Origin: JAAZAI01 sp050942875
Lineage (GTDB): Bacteria; Verrucomicrobiota; Kiritimatiellia; RFP12; UBA3636
Direction of reading: 5' to 3'
Length of the DNA: 16,989 nt
NCBI GenBank assembly: GCA_050942875.1
Contig: JBMNOD010000076.1
Span: 1 to 16,989 of the forward strand
Made by a program: the position numbers and the translations under genes. Of this stretch, positions 1 to 6,850 are shown piece by piece. Numbering within the stretch: position 1 is the first letter of the stretch; each line of letters begins with the position of its first letter. Below the pieces are notes generated by a model. That model worked only from the letters and a program-made list of their open reading frames with translations. It ran no database searches and was not told where the DNA came from.

Positions 1-105
1 CAGCAAGTGGTTACCATGCCACCTGCTGTTTCACATCATACCTCAACGTGCGGCAGTCTTCAAAGCCCCGTATACACGGTTCCTGTCAGATCGCCACCCA
101 CATTA

Positions 106-280
106 CCAACACAAGAAGGCACAAAAAGCTGGTCGTAACGGGGCCTGGGGCGTCCCCGGCCTGAACTACGCTCTACGCTCTACGCTCTCCTCACTATGCG
201 AAGGGTGGCGCGGCGTGGGCGGTGGGGTTTCACCGGAAGGGCGAGAAGGGCGAGAAGGGCCGTGGCGGCTGCGCCGAGTG
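106..280 (+). repeat. Composite dispersed repeat, left copy
   Basis: This stretch is a near-copy, in opposite orientation, of 16697-16849 plus the module at 16929-16989. The best-conserved core, 188-242, is identical over 55 bases to the reverse complement of 16739-16793. It contains a short G4/C4 hairpin near 142-160, three tandem TACGCTC heptamers at 167-187 and a GGGCGAGAA-type tandem near 238-262. Another degraded copy lies at 5611-5697. Several diverged copies in one short window indicate a genome-wide repeat family rather than a single element. Confidence 0.85.
167..187 (+). repeat. Three tandem TACGCTC heptamers
   Basis: Three perfect copies of a 7-base unit lie inside the composite repeat. 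The inverted copies near 5630 and 16805 have only about two units (GAGCGTA on the + strand), so copy number differs between family members, as expected for a slippage-prone microsatellite. Confidence 0.8.
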
Positions 281-297
281 GGGGAACGGCCACGAAA

Positions 298-327
298 AAC
301 AAGAAGGCACAAAAAGCTGGTCGTATT
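298..327 (+). repeat. Second copy of the AAGGCACAAAAAGCTGG module
   Basis: This module is nearly identical to 108-137 in direct orientation, about 190 bases away. The same module, inverted, ends the window at 16954-16989. It resembles the CACAAAAAGGCACAAAA-type intergenic sequences scattered in many environmental genomes. Confidence 0.75.
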
Positions 328-513
328 CCCTTTCAACACGCATGACATAGGCAATGCCGGATTTGTCTGTCTCTTTTTTGACGCACACCCGTGATCGCAC
401 ACCGCCAGAAAAGAATCGACACCGGCATGCCTTCCGTGATAACATCCGCCTTCAATGGTTTCGTCCATGGGCAACGCCCCCTTCTTCCCCACTCCAGCCA
501 AAGGATTCGTTGA

Positions 514-1494
514 ATGTCTGCCACTTCTGAAAATCGTTCCGCGCCCACGAAGCTCATCATCGATTCGGACATGTTGACGGACTACGATGACGCCGGCGCA
601 TTTGCGGTCGCCCACGCGCTCGCCGACAGGGGCGAATGCGAGATTCTTGCCACCCTGAGTTGCACCCGGGCAAACGGTTCCGTCGCCGTGATGGAGATCA
701 TCAACGACTTCTACGGACGGTCTGGCATCCCGGTCGGATGCTCGAAGGGCATGGGCGTTGCGGGCGCCCCAAGCGGGCATGCGAAGTTTCTCGCGTTGCA
801 GGAGAAATACGCGGGGCGCTTCCGCCATGCGTCAAGCGACGACGCGCCGGATGCGGTGCAGGTCTATCGTCGGACGCTTGCGGCCCAGCCGGACAACAGC
901 GTGACAATTTGCTCCATCGGCTTCTTCACGAATCTTCGGCGGCTTCTCGAATCCGCGCCAGACGAATCCTCGCCGCTGGACGGGCATGCGCTCGTCGCCA
1001 AAAAGGTGAAGGTCTGGTATGCGATGGCGTGCTTCTATCCCAGCGGACACGAGTACAATTCCGATGGCGATGCGGTGTCGACGCGCATCGCGATTTCCGG
1101 GTGGCCCACCCCCATCGTGTTCTGCGATTTTCAATACGGCCGCCATTTATACAGCGGACGCCGTCTGGTTGAATCGAAGGAGTGCGTTGGCCCCGTGCAG
1201 GATGTCTTCGCAGCCGCGCTGCCGCCACGCGAGGCCATTTCGCCTCGCTCCTGGGATCAGCTCGCGGGGCATTCGTCATGGGACCAGGCAACGGTGCTCT
1301 TTGCAATCCGCGGATGGGAGCCGTACTGCAATCTGGAGCGCGGCATCTACGAAATCACGGATGACAAGGGGCAATGCGAGTGGCGCTACAATTTGGACGC
1401 AAGGGGCGGACGCGTCTACGGAAAGCTGCCGAAAGAGTCCGTTGCCGCCGTCATTGACGACCTGATGTGTCATCGGCCGGCCCGGCTCCAATGA
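514..1494 (+). CDS. Nucleoside hydrolase family protein
   Basis: A predicted 326-residue enzyme of the inosine-uridine nucleoside hydrolase superfamily, which hydrolyses the N-glycosidic bond of ribonucleosides using a bound calcium ion. The N-terminal signature DSDMLTDYDDAGA (residues 17-29) fits the DxDxxxDxDDA variant of the family's Asp-rich calcium/ribose site. The segment SSWDQATVLFAIRG followed by a GIYEI strand near residues 250-280 fits the usual C-terminal part. There is no signal peptide, so it is probably cytoplasmic. The ATG has an AAGGA ribosome-binding site about 9 bases upstream (500-505). It is a single gene convergent with the sigma-factor unit. Substrate cannot be read from sequence; this variant group is poorly characterised and could act on a modified nucleoside. 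Confidence 0.82.
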   Translation: MSATSENRSAPTKLIIDSDMLTDYDDAGAFAVAHALADRGECEILATLSCTRANGSVAVMEIINDFYGRSGIPVGCSKGMGVAGAPSGHAKFLALQEKYAGRFRHASSDDAPDAVQVYRRTLAAQPDNSVTICSIGFFTNLRRLLESAPDESSPLDGHALVAKKVKVWYAMACFYPSGHEYNSDGDAVSTRIAISGWPTPIVFCDFQYGRHLYSGRRLVESKECVGPVQDVFAAALPPREAISPRSWDQLAGHSSWDQATVLFAIRGWEPYCNLERGIYEITDDKGQCEWRYNLDARGGRVYGKLPKESVAAVIDDLMCHRPARLQ

Positions 1495-1506
1495 CGATCT
1501 CCAAAG

Positions 1507-1538
1507 ATCCCTGCGGGCAAGGGCCCGCCCGCAGGGAT
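1507..1538. terminator. 12-bp perfect hairpin between convergent genes
   Basis: ATCCCTGCGGGC (1507-1518) pairs perfectly with 1527-1538 around an 8-base loop. It lies 13 bases after the nucleoside hydrolase stop and 85 bases past the stop of the convergent gene, where a bidirectional terminator is expected. No T-run follows on either strand, so it may be Rho-assisted or only a 3'-end stabiliser. Confidence 0.6.
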
Positions 1539-1623
1539 GGGGGTGGAAAGGCAAAGGCAAGCCCGGGGCGAGCTTTGCAAAGAGGAGGGGCCGCCGTTCT
1601 TGACGGGCGGCATGACGGCCGCT

Positions 1624-2520
1624 TCAACGTGCGGCGACGGCGGCGGCATAGACGCGGCCGCCAGCGCGCGACACGGGGTTTTCGGCGATCCAGCGATCGC
1701 AGAGGCCTGCGACGGCGTCGCGCTTGGCGTCGAGTGTGGACGCGGCCGCAACGGTCGCGGCGGACTCGCCGGGGAGGCGTTCAAGCGCGCGCAGGCCGCG
1801 ACGCAGATGCCCGGCGGGGTCGCGCCAGCCGAGCGCATCGGCGCGGCTCAGTGCGTCCACGAGCCACACATCGACCGAGGTTCCGCCCCAGCCGCCCGCC
1901 GCGCCCTGCGTGGTGCGGATGTAGTTCACCGCGCCATCGACGACGGAAAAGAGCTCCGGGAAGCGCCCGGTTTCGTAAAGGCGGAGGAGCGCCCCGGTGG
2001 CGATCGCGTGGTTGTGGAGCGACCGGTCGCCGCCAAGCCGCCCATCGCGTCCTTGCATTGCGCGCAGCGCCTGCGCCGCCTGCGCCGCCGCCGCGTCCGT
2101 CGCAGTGCCGCCATCGCGCACGAGCGCCATCATGGCAAAGCCGGTCACGGCCGGGAGATGTTCCCGGCTGCCGCCCCAGCGGGCGGGGTCCCAAGTGCCA
2201 TCGGCCTCTTGCGCCTTCAGCAGCCACGCATCGGGCCCCGGATCGGCATCGACTGCTTCGGACGATGCCGCCTGGGGCGTCGGTTCGACCGGAGCGACCT
2301 GCACGGGCGAAGGCCCGGCCATGATCGCCACCACGGCGGCTGCCGCCGCTGCTGCAACGAATGCGAGACGCCGCCGGAGCCGCCGGCGACGACGGATCGT
2401 CGCCACCACGGCGGCAGAGATGTCCGGGAACGGCTGCTCGGGCACGGCGCGAAGCATCGCGGCGACGGCCGCCGCGTCGGCGTCCAATTCCAGATCGTGC
2501 TCCAGGTTTTGCGTGTTCAT
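1624..2520 (-). CDS. One-TM protein with squalene-cyclase/prenyltransferase-like toroid domain; possible anti-sigma factor
   Basis: A 298-residue protein starting 2 bases after the ECF sigma stop, with a GGGAG ribosome-binding site inside the sigma 3' end, so the two are almost certainly co-transcribed and coupled. Layout: a short acidic N-terminus (about 1-42), a basic RRRRRLRRR stop at 43-51, one Ala/Val-rich membrane helix (about 52-69), a Pro-rich linker, then about 200 residues resembling alpha/alpha-toroid repeats of the squalene cyclase/prenyltransferase superfamily, with a QW-like motif QEADGTWDPARWGG near residue 100 and TQGAAGGWGG further on. The positive-inside rule puts the N-terminus in the cytoplasm and the toroid outside the inner membrane. 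The HxxxCxxC zinc motif of ZAS anti-sigma factors is absent. The anti-sigma role is inferred from gene order and topology, not from homology. No catalytic DxDD motif of true cyclases is seen. Confidence 0.8.
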   Translation of the reverse strand: MNTQNLEHDLELDADAAAVAAMLRAVPEQPFPDISAAVVATIRRRRRLRRRLAFVAAAAAAAVVAIMAGPSPVQVAPVEPTPQAASSEAVDADPGPDAWLLKAQEADGTWDPARWGGSREHLPAVTGFAMMALVRDGGTATDAAAAQAAQALRAMQGRDGRLGGDRSLHNHAIATGALLRLYETGRFPELFSVVDGAVNYIRTTQGAAGGWGGTSVDVWLVDALSRADALGWRDPAGHLRRGLRALERLPGESAATVAAASTLDAKRDAVAGLCDRWIAENPVSRAGGRVYAAAVAAR

Positions 2521-2522
2521 CT

Positions 2523-3140
2523 TCAATTCTCCCGACGCCCATCCACATCCGAGCCTGTCTCCTTGGGGCCGCCGGGCGTCTCCAGCGCGGCCCGCATCTG
2601 CCGCATGGCGGCGGACACTCTCGACTTCGCGGTCCCTTCCGGGATGCCCAGGACGCTCGCCGCTTCCGCGTACGTCAGTCCCTGCATCACGACCAGGGCC
2701 ACGGTCTCGCGCATCGCCGGGCTGAGACAGTCCAGCGCCTTCTCGGCATCGCTTCGCTCGCCCCGCATCGCCGGCGCGTCTTCCGCCGGCGGCGCCTCCT
2801 TCCCATATCCCTCCATCAGTTTGGCCTGCCGGGCGCTTCGACGGATCGAGTCGATCATGACCCGCCGGGCGATGAGATAGAGGAACGTGGTGAACTTGGC
2901 TGCCGGGCGGTAGCCGCGCCGTGCGCGATACAGCTTGAGAAAAGCCTCTTGCGCAAGATCCTCGACATCCCTGTAAACGCCGCTGCGCCGAAAAAAGTTC
3001 ATCACGGCGTTTTGATGCTTCCGCACGAGTTGCGAAAACGCGGCCAGATCGTCGGCCTTCGCCCGAAGCATCAACGCGATGTCCTCGGCGGCGGAGTCGT
3101 CCTCCGCCTCGTGATTGGGCCTGTCGTCGCGCAGATTCAT
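2523..3140 (-). CDS. ECF-family RNA polymerase sigma factor
   Basis: A 205-residue sigma-70 family protein of the extracytoplasmic function group. Region 2 spans roughly residues 30-105, with the DVEDLAQEAFLKLYRA core-binding helix and FTTFLYLIARRVMID for -10 recognition. Region 4 spans about 130-185, with the helix-turn-helix LTYAEAASVLGIPEGTAKSRV. Regions 1.1 and 3 are missing, as in ECF factors. I chose ATG 3140; an upstream TTG at 3200 would add 20 residues unlike the family. No Shine-Dalgarno precedes 3140, but a promoter-like element ends 6 bases before it (separate entry), suggesting a leaderless message. The next gene is probably its membrane-bound regulator. The superoxide reductase gene is divergent from the same intergenic region. 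Confidence 0.92.
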   Translation of the reverse strand: MNLRDDRPNHEAEDDSAAEDIALMLRAKADDLAAFSQLVRKHQNAVMNFFRRSGVYRDVEDLAQEAFLKLYRARRGYRPAAKFTTFLYLIARRVMIDSIRRSARQAKLMEGYGKEAPPAEDAPAMRGERSDAEKALDCLSPAMRETVALVVMQGLTYAEAASVLGIPEGTAKSRVSAAMRQMRAALETPGGPKETGSDVDGRREN

Positions 3141-3146
3141 GCCAAA

Positions 3147-3176
3147 AGCATAGCAGAAGGCGAAAGGGGAATTCAA
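3147..3176 (-). promoter_or_regulatory. Putative promoter of the sigma factor unit (leaderless)
   Basis: On the minus strand TTGAAT (3171-3176), an 18-base spacer and TATGCT (3147-3152) preceded by TGC form a housekeeping-type extended -10 promoter. The -10 ends 6 bases before ATG 3140, so transcription would start at or next to the start codon. Confidence 0.45.
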
Positions 3177-3223
3177 GCGAGATCGTCGTGATTGTCGCAA
3201 TGGCGAACGCCTCCGGTTTCAAG

Positions 3224-3253
3224 TTGCAATTTGTTGCAATGTTGTTGTATACT
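3224..3253 (+). promoter_or_regulatory. Putative promoter of superoxide reductase gene
   Basis: TTGCAA (3224-3229), an 18-base spacer and TATACT (3248-3253) match the housekeeping consensus well. A second TTGCAA lies in the spacer, giving a short direct repeat that could serve as an operator. The leader to the ATG is about 48 bases and carries a clear AAGGAG at 3295-3300. Confidence 0.6.
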
Positions 3254-3307
3254 GCTGGCCTTCCAACTGACAAAAGTGTCAAGGAAGCTTAACCAAGGAG
3301 AAAAGAG

Positions 3308-3697
3308 ATGTTGTCCAACTTTGTTCAGACCGCCGACTGGAAGTCGGAGAAGCATGTTCCTCTTGTCGAATGTCCGGACGAGGTCGCCGCTGGCGAGGCG
3401 TTCGAGGTTTCAATTTCCGTGGGCAAGGATGAGCCGCATCCGAACACCACCGCGCATTTCATCGCCTGGATTGCCCTGCACTACGTGCCCGAGGGTTCCA
3501 AGACGTCCATCGAGCTTGCTCGTTGTGAATTCAGTGCGCACGGTTCCTCGGGCGCGGGCGCCGACACGGGGCCGGCCCATACGCAGAGCTGCGTGAAGGT
3601 GGCGCTCAAGCTCGCCAAGTCCGGCACGCTCTATGCCACGGAATACTGCAACATCCACGGCCTCTGGGCCTCGGAGAAGGCGATTGCCGTCAAGTAG
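3308..3697 (+). CDS. Superoxide reductase, neelaredoxin (class II) type
   Basis: A 129-residue cytoplasmic non-heme iron protein that reduces superoxide to hydrogen peroxide without making oxygen, a typical defence of anaerobes. The complete iron site is visible: E14-K15-H16 (SEKHVP), H44 and H50 in HPNTTAHF, and C114 and H117 in CNIHGLW, giving the four-His one-Cys centre with the catalytic Glu/Lys nearby. The N-terminal desulforedoxin domain (CxxC pairs) of class I desulfoferrodoxins is absent, so this is the class II form. Length is normal for the class. AAGGAG lies 7 bases before the ATG. It is monocistronic and divergent from the ECF sigma gene; electrons would come from rubredoxin or a similar donor encoded elsewhere. 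Between residues 73 and 95 there is a Gly/Ser/Ala-rich loop. Confidence 0.95.
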   Translation: MLSNFVQTADWKSEKHVPLVECPDEVAAGEAFEVSISVGKDEPHPNTTAHFIAWIALHYVPEGSKTSIELARCEFSAHGSSGAGADTGPAHTQSCVKVALKLAKSGTLYATEYCNIHGLWASEKAIAVK

Positions 3698-3698
3698 T

Positions 3699-3798
3699 CG
3701 CGAGTCGCTGGTCGCCGACGGGCGAGCCTCGCACTTTTCCTTGGTGTGGAGCGGCGAGTCTCGCTCCGTGGGCGCCGGCTCGCGACCAGCGGCTGGCC
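3699..3798. repeat. Imperfect inverted repeat in intergenic region
   Basis: 3699-3715 and 3782-3798 pair at 14 of 17 positions around the core CGCTGGTCGC. Between them lies a smaller hairpin, GGAGCG...CGCTCC. A T-rich tract follows at about 3808-3816, so it may end the superoxide reductase transcript, but the large loop is also typical of a dispersed repeat remnant. Confidence 0.45.
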
Positions 3799-3816
3799 GC
3801 CTCTGGATTTTTCTTG

Positions 3817-3845
3817 TTGAAACGCAGGCCAGCGCATGATAACCT
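3817..3845 (+). promoter_or_regulatory. Weak putative promoter of the OmpA-family gene
   Basis: TTGAAA (3817-3822), a 17-base spacer and TAACCT (3840-3845) lie 65 bases before the ATG at 3910. The -10 matches only half of the consensus, so this is tentative. Confidence 0.3.
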
Positions 3846-3909
3846 TATGCCAATTCAAACCTTTCTCCACGGACTGCATCTTGCAGTTTGTCCAAAACGA
3901 GGGCGACAC

Positions 3910-5532
3910 ATGAAATTGAGCGACATTCTCCGCAGTTTCGCGGCCGCGGTCATCGCGGTCGCGGTCACAGCATCTTTTGCACAGGAAGCCGAAATTGAAA
4001 CGTCCGACTTTGGGCGTTGGTACATCAGCCCCGGCGTGGGCTGGTACAATGCCGAGGGCGACGAAGCCCTTGAGGACGGCCCGTACCTGACCCTCCGCGT
4101 CGGCTACGACTACAGCGAATGGTGGACATTCGAAGGCAGCCTCCTCTTGGCTCCAAAGCTCGACGAGAACCTCGGCGGCTACATGAACCGGGACGCCGAC
4201 GGCAATTGGGTCAAGACCGAAAAGCCGTTCTCCTACGCTTCGCGCCATGGCGGGGAATACGGCTTTGGCGACACGTGGATGGCTCAGCTCTACTTCGACG
4301 GCCTCTTCCATTTCTCCCGCATGGATCGCCTCGACCCCTACCTGACCGTCGGCGCCGGGTTCACGATCTTCGGCGTGGACATCACGTCCGACGGTCCCGT
4401 TTGCGCGGCGCTCCGCGCCGGTGGCGGCTTCATGTACCACCTCAGCGACTCCTGGAGCCTCCGCATCGACACCCGCATCAACATCGCCGGCTACAATTCT
4501 GAATTCAACCACACGATGGATGTCGGCTTTGTCTATCGCTTCTCCGCCGATCTCATCGCGCGCGACCCGGAAATCGAAGTCGCCCTCGACTCCGACGGCG
4601 ACGGTCTCACGGACGACGAGGAGCTGCACATCTACAGGACCGACCCCAACAACCCCGACACGGACGGGGACGGCCTCAAGGACGGCGAGGAGGTCCACCG
4701 CCACAAGACGGACCCCCTCAACCCCGACACCGACGGGGACGGCCTCAAGGACGGCGAGGAGGTCCACCGCCACAAGACGGACCCCCTCAACCCGGACACG
4801 GACGGGGACGGCCTCAAGGACGGCGAGGAGGTCCACCGCCACAAGACGGACCCCCTCAACCCGGACACGGACGGGGACGGCCTCAAGGACGGCGAGGAGG
4901 TTCTCACGTACAAGACGGACCCCCTCAACCCCGACACGGACGGGGACGGCCTCACGGACGGCGACGAGGTCAAACGGTACAAGACCGACCCTCTCAATCC
5001 CGACACAGACTTCGACCTCCTTTCGGACGGTGCCGAAGTCTTGAAGTATAAGACGGATCCGCTCAACCCGGACACCGACGCCGGCGGCGTCCGCGACGGC
5101 CACGAAGTCCTCTACGACAACACGGATCCGCTCTACGGTCCTGACGACGTCCTCTTCTTCGAGCTCAAGATCACGTTCGACACGGACAAGGACGTCATCA
5201 AGCCCCAGTTCTTCCCGCAGCTTGATCGCGTTGCCGCGGTCATGCTCTCGAACCCCAAGTCCACCGCGGTCATCGAAGGCCATGCCGACCGGCGCCTCAA
5301 GTCCAACCGCAAGTACAACATCGACCTCTCCGGCCGCCGCGCCAGGGCCGTGCGCCAGTACCTGATCGGCAAGGGCATCGCCGGCGATCGCATGAAGGCC
5401 ATCGGCTACGGCTTTGATCATCCGAAGATGCAGAACGACCTCGTCAACGGCACCCTCGAAAACCGCCGCGTCGAAGTCTACATCGACGGTGCCGCCGCCG
5501 CCAAGGCCAACTACGTCAACCCGTCCAAGTAG
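3910..5532 (+). CDS. OmpA-family outer-membrane protein with eight TSP3 calcium-binding repeats
   Basis: A 540-residue outer-membrane protein. Residues 1-22 are a signal peptide (basic start, FAAAVIAVAVTASFA core, probable cleavage before QEAE). Residues about 30-215 have the alternating aromatic/polar strands of an OmpA-type beta-barrel (WYISPGVGWYN, LDPYLTVGAGFTIFG, MDVGFVYRF). Residues 229-412 are eight 23-residue thrombospondin type 3-like repeats of the form DGDGLKDGEEV...KTDPLNPDT, expected to bind calcium and form a stiff stalk. Residues about 415-530 are an OmpA/MotB peptidoglycan-binding domain with IEGHAD and the NIDLSGRRARAVRQYL helix, including the Asp and Arg that grip diaminopimelate. 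I chose ATG 3910 because it begins the signal peptide and follows a GAGG-containing stretch; in-frame starts upstream add a non-signal extension. It probably anchors the outer membrane to the wall. Confidence 0.93.
   Translation: MKLSDILRSFAAAVIAVAVTASFAQEAEIETSDFGRWYISPGVGWYNAEGDEALEDGPYLTLRVGYDYSEWWTFEGSLLLAPKLDENLGGYMNRDADGNWVKTEKPFSYASRHGGEYGFGDTWMAQLYFDGLFHFSRMDRLDPYLTVGAGFTIFGVDITSDGPVCAALRAGGGFMYHLSDSWSLRIDTRINIAGYNSEFNHTMDVGFVYRFSADLIARDPEIEVALDSDGDGLTDDEELHIYRTDPNNPDTDGDGLKDGEEVHRHKTDPLNPDTDGDGLKDGEEVHRHKTDPLNPDTDGDGLKDGEEVHRHKTDPLNPDTDGDGLKDGEEVLTYKTDPLNPDTDGDGLTDGDEVKRYKTDPLNPDTDFDLLSDGAEVLKYKTDPLNPDTDAGGVRDGHEVLYDNTDPLYGPDDVLFFELKITFDTDKDVIKPQFFPQLDRVAAVMLSNPKSTAVIEGHADRRLKSNRKYNIDLSGRRARAVRQYLIGKGIAGDRMKAIGYGFDHPKMQNDLVNGTLENRRVEVYIDGAAAAKANYVNPSK
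4594..5145 (+). repeat. Eight 69-bp tandem repeats coding for TSP3 units
   Basis: Units begin at 4594, 4663, 4732, 4801, 4870, 4939, 5008 and 5077. Units 3 and 4 (4732-4869) are identical in DNA, unit 2 differs from them by about two bases, and the outer units are clearly diverged. The central units therefore look recently duplicated, and length variation between strains, or assembly collapse, is likely. Confidence 0.95.
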
Positions 5533-5610
5533 GCCGTTTCGCGGCAGCGGCGAGGGGCTGGGCCGGGTGGGCCGGGGGCCGGATGGCGAAACACGTGCCC
5601 CCACACTGGA

Positions 5611-5697
5611 CCCCGTTTTAGCGAGGAGAGCGTAGAGCGTAGTCACGGGCTCTGGGGGAGACCACAGCCTGAACCACGCTCTGCACGTTTCCCGCTG
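5611..5697 (-). repeat. Degraded internal copy of the composite repeat
   Basis: The stretch contains CCCCGTTTTAGCGAGGAGAG, two GAGCGTA heptamers and a downstream GCCTGAACCACGCTCTGC segment that partly pairs back with the heptamers. It shares the order and orientation of the copy at 16790-16849. It fills most of the 214-base gap before the LptF/G gene, with a G-rich tract before it at 5555-5580. Confidence 0.6.
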
Positions 5698-5746
5698 CGC
5701 ACGAAAGGAAACCAGCCGCTCAACTCGACAACGTTGCCCCGTTTCC

Positions 5747-6847
5747 ATGCGAATCCTCCACCGATACATCGCTTCCAGCTTCCTGACCACGTTTTTCATG
5801 GCGTTGCTCGTGCTGAGCTTCGTCATGTCCGTCGGCTTGCTTTTCAAGGTCACCCAGTACATTGCCCGCGGCATGTCCATCGACATCGTCCTTGACTTCC
5901 TCTGGGGCGGGATCCCGGGTACGCTTTCCTATTCCATCCCCATCGCCTGCCTTGTCGCCACGCTTCTTGTTTTCGGGCGCCTCTCCTCCGACCAGGAGAT
6001 CAGCGCGATGCGCGCCTGCGGCATCAGCCTCGCGCGCGCCATGGGCACGCCGTTGCTCCTGGCGCTTGTTCTTTCCTTCTTCTGCCTTCATCTCAACAAC
6101 ACCGTCGCTCCCGAAAGCGCCTATGCGCGCTCCACCGTGCGGCGCAAGCTGAAAGCCACCGACGTCACCGCCTTTATCGAAGAGGGCAAATACGTCGAGA
6201 TTGCGGGCCGTTCGGTCTATGTCGGCGAACGCGACGGCAATCTCCTCAAGGACATGCGCATTGTCGAGACGACCCGCACGGGCTCGGTTCAGGAGATTCG
6301 CGCCCGCGAGGCGCTCGTGACCTCTTCCGATGATGTCGTCGTCCTGGAAATGAAGGACGTCTCCATCGACCCGATCCAGGAGAACAACCCGGGCATCGGC
6401 CGAGCGGAAAGCGTCCGCTACGTCATTGGCGACTTTGGCGCCCACACGGGCAGGAACGCATCGATCGATCGCCCGCGTCGCATCAAGGACAAGCATTCGT
6501 GGGTGTTGCTCAAGGACATTCTCGTCTCCCGCGACCATCCGCCTGCCACCGAGGAGGGGAAGAAGGCCATTTCCCGATCCCTTGAGGAGCTCCACTCCCG
6601 CGTCAGCCTGGCCTTTGCCTGCTTCTGTTTCGTCGCCATCGGCGTTCCCCTCGGCATTCAGCAGCACCGCCGCGAATCGTCCGTCGGCATTGGCATCAGC
6701 CTCGCCGTGGCCGGCGCCTTCTACCTGTTCAGCGTTGCCGCCGAATCGCTCGCCCGCACGCCCGCCTTCAAGGCCCACTACCTCGTTTGGATCCCCGTCG
6801 TCGCCTGTCTCGTCATCAGCGTGGCGATGACTGCCAAAAACAACTGA
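5747..6847 (+). CDS. LptF/LptG (YjgP/YjgQ) family lipopolysaccharide export permease
   Basis: A 366-residue inner-membrane permease subunit of the Lpt machine, which with LptB extracts lipopolysaccharide from the inner membrane and passes it to the LptC/LptA bridge. Three helices at about 12-36, 58-78 and 101-117 precede a periplasmic beta-jellyroll region (about 120-265), followed by three helices at about 270-288, 297-317 and 333-352, the standard 3+3 plan. The hallmark cytoplasmic loop RLSSDQEISAMRACGISL is at 78-95. F and G paralogues cannot be told apart safely here; the partner must be elsewhere. No clear ribosome-binding site precedes the ATG. The next gene starts 3 bases after the stop, so they form an operon even though the functions are unrelated. 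Confidence 0.92.
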   Translation: MRILHRYIASSFLTTFFMALLVLSFVMSVGLLFKVTQYIARGMSIDIVLDFLWGGIPGTLSYSIPIACLVATLLVFGRLSSDQEISAMRACGISLARAMGTPLLLALVLSFFCLHLNNTVAPESAYARSTVRRKLKATDVTAFIEEGKYVEIAGRSVYVGERDGNLLKDMRIVETTRTGSVQEIRAREALVTSSDDVVVLEMKDVSIDPIQENNPGIGRAESVRYVIGDFGAHTGRNASIDRPRRIKDKHSWVLLKDILVSRDHPPATEEGKKAISRSLEELHSRVSLAFACFCFVAIGVPLGIQQHRRESSVGIGISLAVAGAFYLFSVAAESLARTPAFKAHYLVWIPVVACLVISVAMTAKNN

Positions 6848-6850
6848 AAC

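Larger units (their letters stand above)
1..513. other. Non-coding, repeat-rich left end
   Basis: No convincing gene lies here. Bases 1-105 hold nothing I recognise. Bases 106-280 are a composite dispersed repeat (separate entry), bases 298-327 repeat its first module, and 328-513 is unique leader sequence of the nucleoside hydrolase gene. Short open frames in this stretch are rich in Arg, Ser and Pro, follow the repeat units and show no protein family. Confidence 0.7.

Noticed and set aside
166..828. Minus-strand open frame of 220 codons at the left end
   Set aside because: It crosses the composite repeat and runs antisense to the nucleoside hydrolase; its composition follows the repeats.
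3141..3200. TTG start at 3200 for the sigma factor
   Set aside because: The added 20 residues are unlike ECF N-termini and would place the promoter-like TATGCT inside the coding region; ATG 3140 fits better.
4594..5145. CRISPR-like array
   Set aside because: The 69-base units are contiguous, in frame and code for calcium-binding repeats; there are no spacers and no cas genes.
3631..5886. Long minus-strand open frame (751 codons) opposite the OmpA-family gene
   Set aside because: The plus strand has a signal peptide, TSP3 repeats and an OmpA domain. The minus frame is only a Val/Glu-rich mirror of the repeats, a common effect in GC-rich DNA.
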